From assembly GCA_031273645.1 (NCBI GenBank), contig JAISRM010000076.1, positions 1-10,760 of the forward strand: a stretch of 10,760 nucleotides of DNA. The letters run 5' to 3'. How positions within the stretch are numbered: the stretch's first letter is position 1; each line of letters starts with the position of its first letter. This stretch comes from Endomicrobium sp. (GTDB lineage: Bacteria > Elusimicrobiota > Endomicrobiia > Endomicrobiales > Endomicrobiaceae). The notes under the pieces were generated by a model. The model was given only the letters and a program-made list of their open reading frames with translations. It did no database searches and was not told the origin of the DNA. Shown piece by piece: positions 1-7,294 of this stretch. The translations under genes and the position numbers were made by a program.

Positions 1-532
1 TAAAAAGTTTTTCATTATAATCTTTGCCTGCTTTTATTAATGAAAAATCAAATTTTCTTACTCTGTCTTTAAATACAAGTTCTTTGACTATAAAAATCTT
101 GATAACGCCGTTTTTTGATACCAAAAGATCTAAAAGATATGTTCTGTCGTTTTGAAGTGAAACTACAGGCAGGCTTACTGCGGTTTTCTTTCCTTCTGCT
201 TTATACTCAATAATTAATGAAGAGTCCGAATCAACATATAAACTTATGCCGCTGCTTTTATCTGCCGTAGCAAAAAGCGTTTGTTTCCCTTGAAAAACAG
301 ACGCGCTGAATTTCATCGATAAATTAATTTCATAAACCTGCTGATTAGCGGGTTTGGCGTATGCAAACTCAAAAGGGAGAGGTTGTTTTTGAAAGTCATA
401 AGAATAATTTTCAAAATGCCCTTTATCTATCATTTTATATGAATTCAGCTTTCCATCAAGAAAATAAAATAAAAATCCTATTAGACCTAATAATGCAGTT
501 AAAATAATTCTCTTTATAAGTTTGTCGTCCAT
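1..532 (-). CDS. GtrII-type membrane glucosyltransferase, N-terminal part, second copy (cut by window edge)
   Basis: This is the first 177 codons of a gene that continues beyond the left edge. It starts at the ATG at 530-532, behind an AAGGAG ribosome binding site. It aligns without any gap to the first 177 codons of the intact gene at 1592-3841 (constant offset of 3309 bases), with about 22 residue differences and no stop codon. It contains the N-terminal membrane segment (about residues 9-25) and most of the beta-rich, lectin-like extracytoplasmic domain. The glucosyltransferase membrane domain would lie outside the window, so its presence is inferred from the homologue only. Because the frame is fully open, with many silent or conservative changes, it looks like a live paralogue; a break further downstream cannot be excluded. 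Confidence 0.8.
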   Translation of the reverse strand, partial: MDDKLIKRIILTALLGLIGFLFYFLDGKLNSYKMIDKGHFENYSYDFQKQPLPFEFAYAKPANQQVYEINLSMKFSASVFQGKQTLFATADKSSGISLYVDSDSSLIIEYKAEGKKTAVSLPVVSLQNDRTYLLDLLVSKNGVIKIFIVKELVFKDRVRKFDFSLIKAGKDYNEKLF

Positions 533-541
533 GATCTCTCC

Positions 542-717
542 TTAAACATTAACGCTCTCTTTAACTATATATTCCGGTCGGCGTCTTGTTTCTTCCAATG
601 TATTCGCCTATCGCCCTCAAACAAATCAGCTTTATTTAAGATTCAATATTTTTCATAATAAAACAAATCCATTGCTCCCTCCTCGTCATATATGGAAACT
701 ATTATTGATGATTTCAT
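542..717 (-). pseudogene. Relic of a GtrB-like family 2 glycosyltransferase, copy B
   Basis: Read from the ATG at 715-717, the minus strand gives MKSSIIVSIYDEEGAMDLFY and then a stop. This is a damaged version of the family 2 glycosyltransferase opening, whose usual form is SIVVPIYNEE. Close to the other end, two frames give IGEYIGR and then EETRRRPEYIVKESVNV followed by TAA at 542-544. This is the C-terminal signature of GtrB/polyprenyl-phosphate glycosyltransferases (IGEYIGRIYEE..RRP.YIV). About 250-300 middle codons, including the catalytic core, are missing, and the end has a frameshift. The relic stop lies 9 bases before the ATG of the GtrII-type gene, as expected for an old gtrB-gtrII operon. 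It cannot encode an active enzyme. Confidence 0.8.
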
Positions 718-755
718 TTAGTGCCTTCAGTATTTTCAGTATTTTATAAGCATTA

Positions 756-1457
756 TTATCTTTGCCAATCTACGCCTGTTTTTATAATTCTTGCCGGATT
801 TCCGGCAATCATAATGTTGTTTTGAGAAAAATATTTTGTAACGACAGAATTTGCGCCCATTATTGAATTATCGGATATCCCGCCTCCTTTTAATATAACC
901 GTGCCCGCTCCTACCAATACATTCCTTCCTATATGTACGCTTTTTGAATGATTAATCTGTTTTTGAGTTTTGCAATCAAATATAGCGTGATGATCTGACG
1001 TATGGACGGAAACGTTCCATGAAAACATGCATGAATTTCCTATATTAATTCCATTGCCGGAACCGTCGAGATAAAAACGGCTTTCATTGCAAAAAAAGTT
1101 TTCTCCTATGACTATTTTGCTTACATTATTTTCTATTGAAAAATTAGTAACTTCAAGTTTATGAATATACGAACCTTTCCCGATAGTGATATTGACGGGA
1201 CATTTGGAATTTATTCTAAGAGAACCTTCGATATTTTCATATATTTTTAAAAAATGTCCGCTGCCTTTAATAGACACTTTCAATTTTTTTAAAAATAAAG
1301 GGTTTTTAATTATCCTGCCGTCAGTTTTAACAATAGTTATAGTATTGTTGTTGGCATAAGCCCGCAATAAATGTCTAAGCTGCGTAAACGGAATACAATC
1401 TGCAGATTTTATTTTAATTTTATTTATCAATGTAATAATATACTTCATGAAACCCAT
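756..1457 (-). CDS. Left-handed beta-helix (hexapeptide repeat) acyltransferase, WbbJ-like
   Basis: A 233-residue protein, most likely a cytoplasmic O-acetyltransferase that modifies a sugar of a surface polysaccharide, with acetyl-CoA as probable donor. Hexapeptide repeats run from about residue 75 to 215 (for example IGNSCMFSWNVSV, VHIGRNVLVGAGTVILKGG, ISDNSIMGANSVVTK). The SDHHAI segment at 154-159 carries the likely catalytic histidine. The C-terminal AGNPARIIK at about 218-226 is the family's standard ending. The first 70 residues are a non-repeat N-terminal part. The start at 1457 has GGGG about 8 bases upstream; an alternative Met is three codons in. The start overlaps, as TAATG, the stop of the collar-protein relic, so the gene sits at the exact 3' end of a decayed gene. 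Substrate unknown; the neighbours suggest surface glycan. Confidence 0.88.
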   Translation of the reverse strand: MGFMKYIITLINKIKIKSADCIPFTQLRHLLRAYANNNTITIVKTDGRIIKNPLFLKKLKVSIKGSGHFLKIYENIEGSLRINSKCPVNITIGKGSYIHKLEVTNFSIENNVSKIVIGENFFCNESRFYLDGSGNGINIGNSCMFSWNVSVHTSDHHAIFDCKTQKQINHSKSVHIGRNVLVGAGTVILKGGGISDNSIMGANSVVTKYFSQNNIMIAGNPARIIKTGVDWQR

Positions 1458-1591
1458 TATATTGACCCCATTAATATTTTATTATAGTAATTAACAGAAT
1501 AATTTGCCGGACGGTTTTCAACAGACGTGGGAAGAACTCTATTTGCTGAAAAATCAAAGGCTCCGTCTTGCGTATTGCATATACGTTTTGT
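1457..1591 (-). pseudogene. Relic of the C-terminus of a tail-collar surface protein
   Basis: The minus-strand frame between the stop of the GtrII-type gene and the acyltransferase start reads ...FSANRVLPTSVENRPANYSVNYY, then diverges into NKILMGSI and a stop. The intact collar protein at 4043-5029 ends DASRVVPISVENRPANYSVNYYIKY. About 20 consecutive positions match with few changes, and the DNA around 1490-1530 is nearly identical to that around 4059-4100. No start codon, signal peptide or collar domain is present, so only the last 30 or so codons survive. The stop TAA overlaps the acyltransferase ATG. It marks the place of the second collar gene in the duplicated cassette. Confidence 0.85.
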
Positions 1592-3841
1592 TTAGCCCTC
1601 TTCATCTAAGCTTAATTTTTTATCTTTTGTAAAATCGATTATATACATATTTTTATACTGCCATAAATTGTAATAATAGTGAGCGCATACAAGACGCAAT
1701 TGTGAAATATTATTTTTAACATCCGCCGCCATTGCGCGATTATAGGCATTGTCTTTATCATATGCTTTAGCATTCGACCCGAAAAATTTTAGGATAATCG
1801 CCAAATGAAAATAATTGCGTACTTGCTGTATATTTGTAATCTCGCTTACCATATATATAGCGGGAAAAGCCTCCAATATATTTTTTATTCTTGCCGGAAG
1901 CTCTTTAGCGGTTTTAGAAAAAACTACAGCTTTTTCACCAGCGTTCATATATGGCAGCAAAGAAGAAACTATGACCTGATTAGTCTCATAAGAATATTTT
2001 AAAAACTTAGCATAAGCATAACTCAGAGAAAAACTATATAATAAAGGTATTACGGCGGCGCATATTAAGACTTTTTTGATAATTCCGCCGTAAAAATGAA
2101 GAACCATGAAAACCATACAGGAAATAAACGCAGAAAAAGACATAAGCATAGTAAGCCCTATATACTCTGAAAAACTTGTTGTGATATTTGCGCCGACAAT
2201 TCCTAAAAACAGCAAAGCAGGCGGAGCGCAGAATATGATAAATGCAGACACTATGTTTGTCAAAGATTTTACGCGCAATAATCTAAACGCCGATTTAGAG
2301 CACATAAAAATAAAAAACAAAAATATAAAGGTAAAAACAATTAAGCAAAATGTTCCATATAGCCGCGATGAAAAAAAGTAATTTACAAACGTTTTTATTC
2401 TTATAAAAACTGCAAACAGCGCATTGTTTTCATTTATTATTGCGCCGCCGCCAAAACGCGAAGATCTGCCGACTATTATATACCATACAAACAGCGAAGA
2501 AACCGAGCTTGCGGCGCGCATAAGAAACAAAGTTAACGCCTTTTTATAATCGTTATTTTGTCTATTAATAACAATTATAAATTCGGTAAACATAAGAATT
2601 GCAACAACGGCTATTGAAGACTGATGCGTAAGCATAACGCAAAACGTCAAAATAAAAGCAGAAAAAAACTTAAACTTTACATTTGACGAGTCGGGAATTA
2701 AAAATATGCCTAAGGCAAAAACAAAAGAAAAAGCTATTCCCACTGCGTCAAGCTGATAACTCATAAGGGTAAACAATATTATCGGAGATAAAATCAACGA
2801 AAGCGCTGACAATGACACGGCGGCAGAATTTTTACCTGCCCATTTGCAAAACAGCATATAAGAACTTATCAGAAGAAATGACATTCCGACTATCAAAGAC
2901 AGCGGCGCGACATTTACCATACTAAGATTAAATGAAATGATTTTATAAATAATTCCCGTTAAAAATCTGCTGTCATTATTCCAAAACCCGCCGCCTGTAA
3001 TCCTGCTATAATCGTCGGAAAACGGTATATCTGCAAGTATCATTGGCAATGCGTATAAAAAAACAACGGCTGCGCACATATAAAATTGAGAAACGGACAA
3101 AAACTTAAGATTTTGCATAAGAATATTTGAAGCGTATTTAGTTTGCAAATAAATGTCTTTTAAAAATAATATTATTTTTTTCTTTAGATCGAAAAGTTCT
3201 ATAAAAATAAACAACGCTATAACGGAAAGAAGAAAAACCGTTAAATTTTGCATGCCGTACGTCGTCTTATGCGCTTTATGGTCAAAACTTAATATATCAA
3301 TGTGTCCGTTAAAAAGTTTTTCATTATAATCTTTGCCTGCTTTTATTAATGAAAAATCAAATTTTCTTACTCTGTCTTTAAATACAAGTTCTTTGTCTAT
3401 AAAAATCTTGATAACGCCGTTTTTTGATACCAAAAGATCTAAAAGATATGTTCTGTCGTTTTGAATTGAAACTACAGGCAGGCTTACTGCGGTTTTCTTT
3501 CCTTCTGCTTTATATTCAACAATTAATGAAGAATCCGAATCAACATATAAACTTATTCCGTTGCCATTATCTGCTGTAGCAAAAAGCGTTTGCTTCTCTT
3601 GAAAAGCGGACGCGCTAAATTTCATCGATAAATTAATTTCGTAGGCCAGCTGATTGGCGGGTTTGTCGTATGCAAACTCAAAAGGGGAAGGCTGTTTTTG
3701 AAAGTCATAAGAATAATTTTCAAAATGCTTTTCATCTATCATTCTATATGAAGTCAGTTTCCCGTCAAGAAAATAAAATAAAAATCCTATAAAACATAAT
3801 AATACCGTTAAAATAATACTTTTTAGATGTTTGCCGTCCAT
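1592..3841 (-). CDS. GtrII-type membrane glucosyltransferase with lectin-like N-terminal domain
   Basis: A 749-residue inner-membrane protein, probably transferring a sugar from a lipid carrier to a surface glycan on the outer side of the membrane. After an N-terminal membrane segment (about 9-25), residues 35-195 form a soluble, beta-rich domain that resembles a concanavalin/LamG fold (SLYVDSDSSLIVEYKAEG, FIDKELVFKD, FNGHIDILSF). About ten to twelve hydrophobic segments follow (about 198-610), then a soluble tail. The first loop of the membrane part has IPFSDDYSR (272-280) and FWNNDSRFL (286-294), the acidic and NxR pattern of the Glucos_trans_II family of serotype-converting enzymes. The start at 3841 has AAGGA six bases upstream. 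A relic of its expected partner, a GtrB-like glycosyltransferase, lies just upstream. Family call fairly firm; the substrate and the role of the lectin-like part are inference. Confidence 0.78.
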   Translation of the reverse strand: MDGKHLKSIILTVLLCFIGFLFYFLDGKLTSYRMIDEKHFENYSYDFQKQPSPFEFAYDKPANQLAYEINLSMKFSASAFQEKQTLFATADNGNGISLYVDSDSSLIVEYKAEGKKTAVSLPVVSIQNDRTYLLDLLVSKNGVIKIFIDKELVFKDRVRKFDFSLIKAGKDYNEKLFNGHIDILSFDHKAHKTTYGMQNLTVFLLSVIALFIFIELFDLKKKIILFLKDIYLQTKYASNILMQNLKFLSVSQFYMCAAVVFLYALPMILADIPFSDDYSRITGGGFWNNDSRFLTGIIYKIISFNLSMVNVAPLSLIVGMSFLLISSYMLFCKWAGKNSAAVSLSALSLILSPIILFTLMSYQLDAVGIAFSFVFALGIFLIPDSSNVKFKFFSAFILTFCVMLTHQSSIAVVAILMFTEFIIVINRQNNDYKKALTLFLMRAASSVSSLFVWYIIVGRSSRFGGGAIINENNALFAVFIRIKTFVNYFFSSRLYGTFCLIVFTFIFLFFIFMCSKSAFRLLRVKSLTNIVSAFIIFCAPPALLFLGIVGANITTSFSEYIGLTMLMSFSAFISCMVFMVLHFYGGIIKKVLICAAVIPLLYSFSLSYAYAKFLKYSYETNQVIVSSLLPYMNAGEKAVVFSKTAKELPARIKNILEAFPAIYMVSEITNIQQVRNYFHLAIILKFFGSNAKAYDKDNAYNRAMAADVKNNISQLRLVCAHYYYNLWQYKNMYIIDFTKDKKLSLDEEG

Positions 3842-4024
3842 TAGATTTCCTTAAAAATTAACGCTCTCTCTGACTATATATTCCGACCGACGTCTTGTTT
3901 CTTCCAATGTATTTGCCTATCACTCCCAAACAAATCAGCTTTATTTAAGATTCAATAAATTTCATTTAAAAAACAAATCCATTGATTCATTCTCGTTATA
4001 TATGGGAACTATTGATAATTTCAT
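3310..4024. repeat. Direct repeat, right copy (pairs with 1-717)
   Basis: This is the partner of the repeat at 1-717. It includes the first 177 codons of the intact GtrII-type gene and the upstream glycosyltransferase relic. The match fades immediately to the right of the relic start codon. Beyond it the right copy has the stop of the intact collar gene, while the left copy has the acyltransferase gene. Similarity to the collar 3' end resumes at about 1484-1545. Confidence 0.93.
3851..4024 (-). pseudogene. Relic of a GtrB-like family 2 glycosyltransferase, copy A
   Basis: The space between the collar gene and the GtrII-type gene holds a shrunken glycosyltransferase. From the ATG at 4022-4024, behind AAAGGA, it reads MKLSIVPIYNENESMDLFFK and then stops; the usual family opening is SIVVPIYNEE. 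Near the end, one frame gives LGVIGKYIGR and another gives EETRRRSEYIVRESVNF, ending in TAA at 3851-3853, nine bases before the next gene's ATG. The proline of the RRP.YIV motif is changed to serine here but is kept in copy B. The large internal deletion has the same junction in both copies (shared bases around TTGAATCTTAAATAAAGC), so it happened before the duplication. Not functional as an enzyme. Confidence 0.82.
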
Positions 4025-4042
4025 TTATTTCCTTTATGAAAT

Positions 4043-5029
4043 TCAGTACTTGATATAATAATTTACAGAATAATTTGCCGGACGGTTTTCAACAGATATT
4101 GGAACAACTCGAGAAGCATCCAGTTTGACTCTTGCATTTTGGTAAGACGTGCCTCCTGCAGCAGTACCCGACCCATAATCATCACTATAAAAAACACCCG
4201 ACCCATCAAGAAATTCTACGCCTTCGCCATAAGTAAAAGTTCCTGAAATATTCCTAATTGTATCTCCCTGAAAAGCGCCTAACTGAGCGGCTTGATACGT
4301 TGTATTGACGACTCCGGCTTTATTGGGGTAATTTGTAATTGTGCGGGCGCCGGCGCCTCTTAAAAACATTCCTTGAAAATCAGGAAGTTTGAAATTTGGG
4401 TTGCCGTCTCCGCCGTAAATTGCGCCTATGGCATTATATAAGTCCGGATAATCGTTTTTACTTTTAGAGTCTCCGTTGCATAACAAATATCCTTGAGGAG
4501 CTTTTGAAACCGGACCCGCAAAAGCTATTACCGTTCCCGCCGGCACGCCTTCTATGTATTTGACTTCGGAGCTTCCTTCATCTCTTACATAAGCTTTATT
4601 GTTTTTTGCTCCGATATAAAAAACAGTATTGCCTGCTTTAACTTCTATTTCCCCGTTTGAAGATAATTTTTCAGCCGAATAAGAATGTATTGCATACATC
4701 TGCGCCATTACTTTTTCTCTTGGCAGCAAAGTGTTTCCGTTTACTCTCAGTTCAAGCCATACGTCTTTTTTTCTCCAATCGACGTTTTCAGGACGCAATA
4801 TGCACGTAAATATGCCGCTTGTTACGGATACCTGCATATCCCCGCTTGTCCATAAGGAATTTATTCCGTTCTCGTCGCCGTAAAGAGTAAATCTTAAAGT
4901 GGTCTGCCCGTTTACAGGCGCTTGATAAGCTTTCAGCCTGCCGCTATATCTTATTTCATTTGTAACTTCCGCATAACTTATAGCGCAAAAAACCGCCGCC
5001 GCTATAACGGCAAAAATAAATTTTTTCAT
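4043..5029 (-). CDS. Secreted protein with phage tail-collar domain
   Basis: A 328-residue exported protein of unknown function. Residues 1-20 form a signal peptide (charged MKK, hydrophobic core, cleavage after SYA). Residues 25-150 form a beta-rich N-terminal region. Residues 162-225 match the Tail-Collar domain (PAGTVIAFAG, APQGYLLCNG, YPDLYNAIGAIYGG, FKLPDFQGMFLRG). The remainder is Gly/Ser-rich and ends in RVVPISVENRPANYSVNYY, the usual end of tail-fibre-like proteins (RVVP..EN.P.N). True phage collar proteins have no signal peptide and there are no other phage genes here, so it is more likely a host surface adhesin or appendage protein. AGGAG lies six bases before the start. The 118 bases between it and pdxJ hold no clear terminator or promoter. 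A C-terminal relic of a second copy lies at 1457-1591. Confidence 0.82.
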   Translation of the reverse strand: MKKFIFAVIAAAVFCAISYAEVTNEIRYSGRLKAYQAPVNGQTTLRFTLYGDENGINSLWTSGDMQVSVTSGIFTCILRPENVDWRKKDVWLELRVNGNTLLPREKVMAQMYAIHSYSAEKLSSNGEIEVKAGNTVFYIGAKNNKAYVRDEGSSEVKYIEGVPAGTVIAFAGPVSKAPQGYLLCNGDSKSKNDYPDLYNAIGAIYGGDGNPNFKLPDFQGMFLRGAGARTITNYPNKAGVVNTTYQAAQLGAFQGDTIRNISGTFTYGEGVEFLDGSGVFYSDDYGSGTAAGGTSYQNARVKLDASRVVPISVENRPANYSVNYYIKY

Positions 5030-5147
5030 TTTCTCTCCTATTCCCGCATGTGAAGCCCGCGTTTGAATTTATTTTTACACATATGGCAATGCATTACTAT
5101 GCAGCTTATTATGCCGGCGCATATGCGTTATTTTTGCTAAATGTTTA

Positions 5148-5879
5148 TTAAATTTTCATCAGATCTTTGATTTTTTTTACTGCAGACTCAAGACCGCTAA
5201 AAACAGATTCGGCTATTATTGCAAAACCGATGTTAAATTCGTTCATTTTCGCTATAGAGCATATCGGCTTTATATTGTCGTAATCAAGTCCGTGTCCGGC
5301 ATTAAGGATAAGTCCGTTTTCAACGGCTTTTGCCGACGCTGAGCGTATTCTTTCAAGTTCTTCTTTAAATTCTTTTGAATCTGCGCCGTATTCTTTAAAA
5401 CAGCGCGCGTATCTTCCCGTATGAAGTTCAACGCAATCGGCTTGTATTTCTTTACACGCGTCGGTTTGGGCAATGTCGGGATCTATAAACATGCTTACGA
5501 TAATGCCGGCGCGTTTTAGTTTTGCAACGGCTTTTGCAAGTTTTTCTTTTTGCCCCGCAGCGTCAAGCCCGCCTTCCGTAGTAAGTTCCATGCGTTTTTC
5601 CGGAACAAGACAAACGTAATCGGGTTTTACGTCGAGAGCTATATTTATTATTTCTTCGTTTACCGCCATTTCAAGATTTAATTTTGTTTTCAGGCTTTGC
5701 CTTAAATCGTAAATGTCTTTATCTTGAATATGCCTTCTGTCTTCTCTCAAATGGGCGGTAATAGAATTTGCGCCGGCTTTTTCGCATAAAGCCGCAGCTT
5801 TAACGACGCTTGGAAAAATTTCTTTTCTGGCTTGCCTTAAAGTTGCCACATGGTCTATATTTACGCCGAGTTTTATCAT
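5148..5879 (-). CDS. pdxJ: Pyridoxine 5'-phosphate synthase
   Basis: Makes pyridoxine 5'-phosphate from 1-deoxy-D-xylulose 5-phosphate and 3-amino-2-oxopropyl phosphate, the closing step of the DXP-dependent vitamin B6 route, in the cytoplasm. The 243 residues are the normal length for this TIM-barrel family. Visible motifs are LGVNIDHVATLRQAR (4-18), TAHLREDRRHIQD (41-53) with H43 at the position of the catalytic histidine, NLEMA (68-72) with the catalytic glutamate E70, and LNAGHGLDY (192-200) with H196. The segment NIGFAIIAESVFSGL (216-230) is usually NIGHAI or a variant; F218 is a small departure. The start has GAGG upstream and lies seven bases from the glmM stop, so the two genes are almost certainly cotranscribed. 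Confidence 0.96.
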   Translation of the reverse strand: MIKLGVNIDHVATLRQARKEIFPSVVKAAALCEKAGANSITAHLREDRRHIQDKDIYDLRQSLKTKLNLEMAVNEEIINIALDVKPDYVCLVPEKRMELTTEGGLDAAGQKEKLAKAVAKLKRAGIIVSMFIDPDIAQTDACKEIQADCVELHTGRYARCFKEYGADSKEFKEELERIRSASAKAVENGLILNAGHGLDYDNIKPICSIAKMNEFNIGFAIIAESVFSGLESAVKKIKDLMKI

Positions 5880-5886
5880 TTCAACC

Positions 5887-7251
5887 TCAAATTTTAGATT
5901 TTTCTTCTATTTCCCGCGCGGCAGTATTTAAAATTTCAGAAGCGGCTTTTGCAATTTCTTTTTTATCTTTGCCTTCAATCATAACGCGCAAAAGATTTTC
6001 CGTGCCTGAATAGCGCGCAAGAATCCGGCTGCTTTTGCCAAAGCGTTTTTCATAAGCTTTGATGAGTTTTTGCGTTTTTATAAGTTTTTCAAACGGAATT
6101 TTTTTTGCGACCTTTGCGTTTAGCAGAATCTGCGGAAATTTTTTGAGCCCTGCAAAAAATTCAGACATTGAAAGCCCGGTTTTAGCAAGCGACGACAACA
6201 GCGTTACCGCGCTGAGCAAACCGTCGCCGGTAGGCAAAATATCCCTGAAAATAAAATGTCCGCTTTGCTCCCCGCCTAAAGACGCTTTATATTTTTTTAA
6301 ATCTTCCAAAACGTATCTGTCGCCGACTTTTGAAGTTATAACTTTAATTTTAGCTTTTTTCATAGAAAGCATAAGTCCGATATTTGCCATAACCGTAGTC
6401 ACAAGAATATTATTTTTTAGTTTCCCCGTTTTTTTTAAATGAACCGCCATCGACGAAAGAAAATAATCGCCGTCTTTTATTTGTCCGTTTTCGTCTATGC
6501 ATATAAGCCTGTCTGCGTCCCCGTCAAAACAAAAACCGCAAAACGCTTTGAGTTCTTTTACCGTTTTTGAAGCGTTTTGCGGATGCAGCGCCCCGCAGCC
6601 TGCGTTTATATTTTTACCGTCGGGCTTAACGTTTAAAGCTATGACATGCGCGCCGAGTTTTCTTAAAACTTCCGGAGCGCATTTATAAGCCGCGCCGTTT
6701 GCGCAGTCAAGAACTATTTTCTTGCCTTTTAAAGAGTGTTTGCCGAATTGTTTTATGATGAAGTCTTCATATATAGAAAGAAGATTTGAAGCAGAAAGAC
6801 CGCAAGCTTTGGAAACGCCAAATGATAAACATTTCGTCGCATGCGGCAAATTGTTAAGATAGGAATTTATTTTGTTTTCTATTTTTGATTCGGTTTTATC
6901 GGTCAATTTTAAGCCGCTGCCGGAAAAAATTTTAATTCCGTTATCGCCGAAAGGATTATGTGAAGCAGAAATTACGACAGCCGCGCCGAATTTTAATTTT
7001 TTGACAAGAAAAGATGCCGAAGGCGTGGGTAAAACTCCGCCTAAAACTATTTCGCAGCCCGCAGCCGCAAAACCTTTTGACAAAGCCTTTTGTATTCTTT
7101 TTCCGCTTTCTCTTGTATCGCGTATTATAAGAATTTTTTTTCCGGAGCCTAAAATTTCTCCGGAAGCTTTGCCTATATAAAAAAGCGTCTTATTATCAAA
7201 AGGATATTTTAAAGAATCGCCTCTTATTCCGTCCGTACCAAAAAGTTTCAT
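5887..7251 (-). CDS. glmM: Phosphoglucosamine mutase
   Basis: Interconverts glucosamine 6-phosphate and glucosamine 1-phosphate, feeding UDP-GlcNAc synthesis for peptidoglycan and surface glycans. The 454 residues fit the alpha-D-phosphohexomutase family. Motifs in order are FGTDGIRG (4-11), ISASHNPFGDNGIK (94-107) with the phosphorylated serine S97, the metal loop DGDADR (243-248), the sugar loop GGEQSGH (326-332) and the phosphate-binding RYSGTENLLRVM (413-424). In the last motif the usual RPSGTEP is changed at two positions, which may be a lineage trait. GlmM is known to bind and inhibit CdaA in several Firmicutes. Here cdaA lies just upstream, so the same control is plausible but not shown. 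The start ATG has only a weak upstream GGGT, possibly because it is coupled to the preceding small gene 43 bases away. Confidence 0.96.
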   Translation of the reverse strand: MKLFGTDGIRGDSLKYPFDNKTLFYIGKASGEILGSGKKILIIRDTRESGKRIQKALSKGFAAAGCEIVLGGVLPTPSASFLVKKLKFGAAVVISASHNPFGDNGIKIFSGSGLKLTDKTESKIENKINSYLNNLPHATKCLSFGVSKACGLSASNLLSIYEDFIIKQFGKHSLKGKKIVLDCANGAAYKCAPEVLRKLGAHVIALNVKPDGKNINAGCGALHPQNASKTVKELKAFCGFCFDGDADRLICIDENGQIKDGDYFLSSMAVHLKKTGKLKNNILVTTVMANIGLMLSMKKAKIKVITSKVGDRYVLEDLKKYKASLGGEQSGHFIFRDILPTGDGLLSAVTLLSSLAKTGLSMSEFFAGLKKFPQILLNAKVAKKIPFEKLIKTQKLIKAYEKRFGKSSRILARYSGTENLLRVMIEGKDKKEIAKAASEILNTAAREIEEKSKI

Positions 7252-7294
7252 TGTTTACCCGTTTATAGCCGCGCCGATATTTAAATATTTGCAA

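Larger units (their letters stand above)
1..717. repeat. Direct repeat, left copy (pairs with 3310-4024)
   Basis: This stretch matches 3310-4024 in the same orientation. It covers the start of the GtrII-type gene and the glycosyltransferase relic upstream of it. Positions 1-205 differ from the partner at only two places (98-base and 158-base region, by hand count). Positions 206-532 differ at roughly 40 places without gaps, and 533-717 differ by about a tenth with a few small indels. The left end is not seen, because the window starts inside the repeat. Confidence 0.93.

Noticed and set aside
1457..1594. Readthrough of the GtrII-type stop codon into the in-frame collar relic
   Set aside because: The in-frame arrangement has a one-in-three chance of arising at random, and nothing near the stop indicates recoding.
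4043..5029. A prophage, because of the tail-collar domain
   Set aside because: The protein has a signal peptide and no capsid, tail, integrase or lysis genes are nearby.
5117..5127. Palindrome CGCATATGCG in the collar-pdxJ spacer as a regulator site or terminator
   Set aside because: It is short, has no loop or T run, and has no second copy in the window.
6059..6442. Open frames on the plus strand opposite glmM, folP, cdaA and the GtrII-type gene
   Set aside because: They are antisense to strongly conserved genes, show low-complexity translations and have no family motifs.
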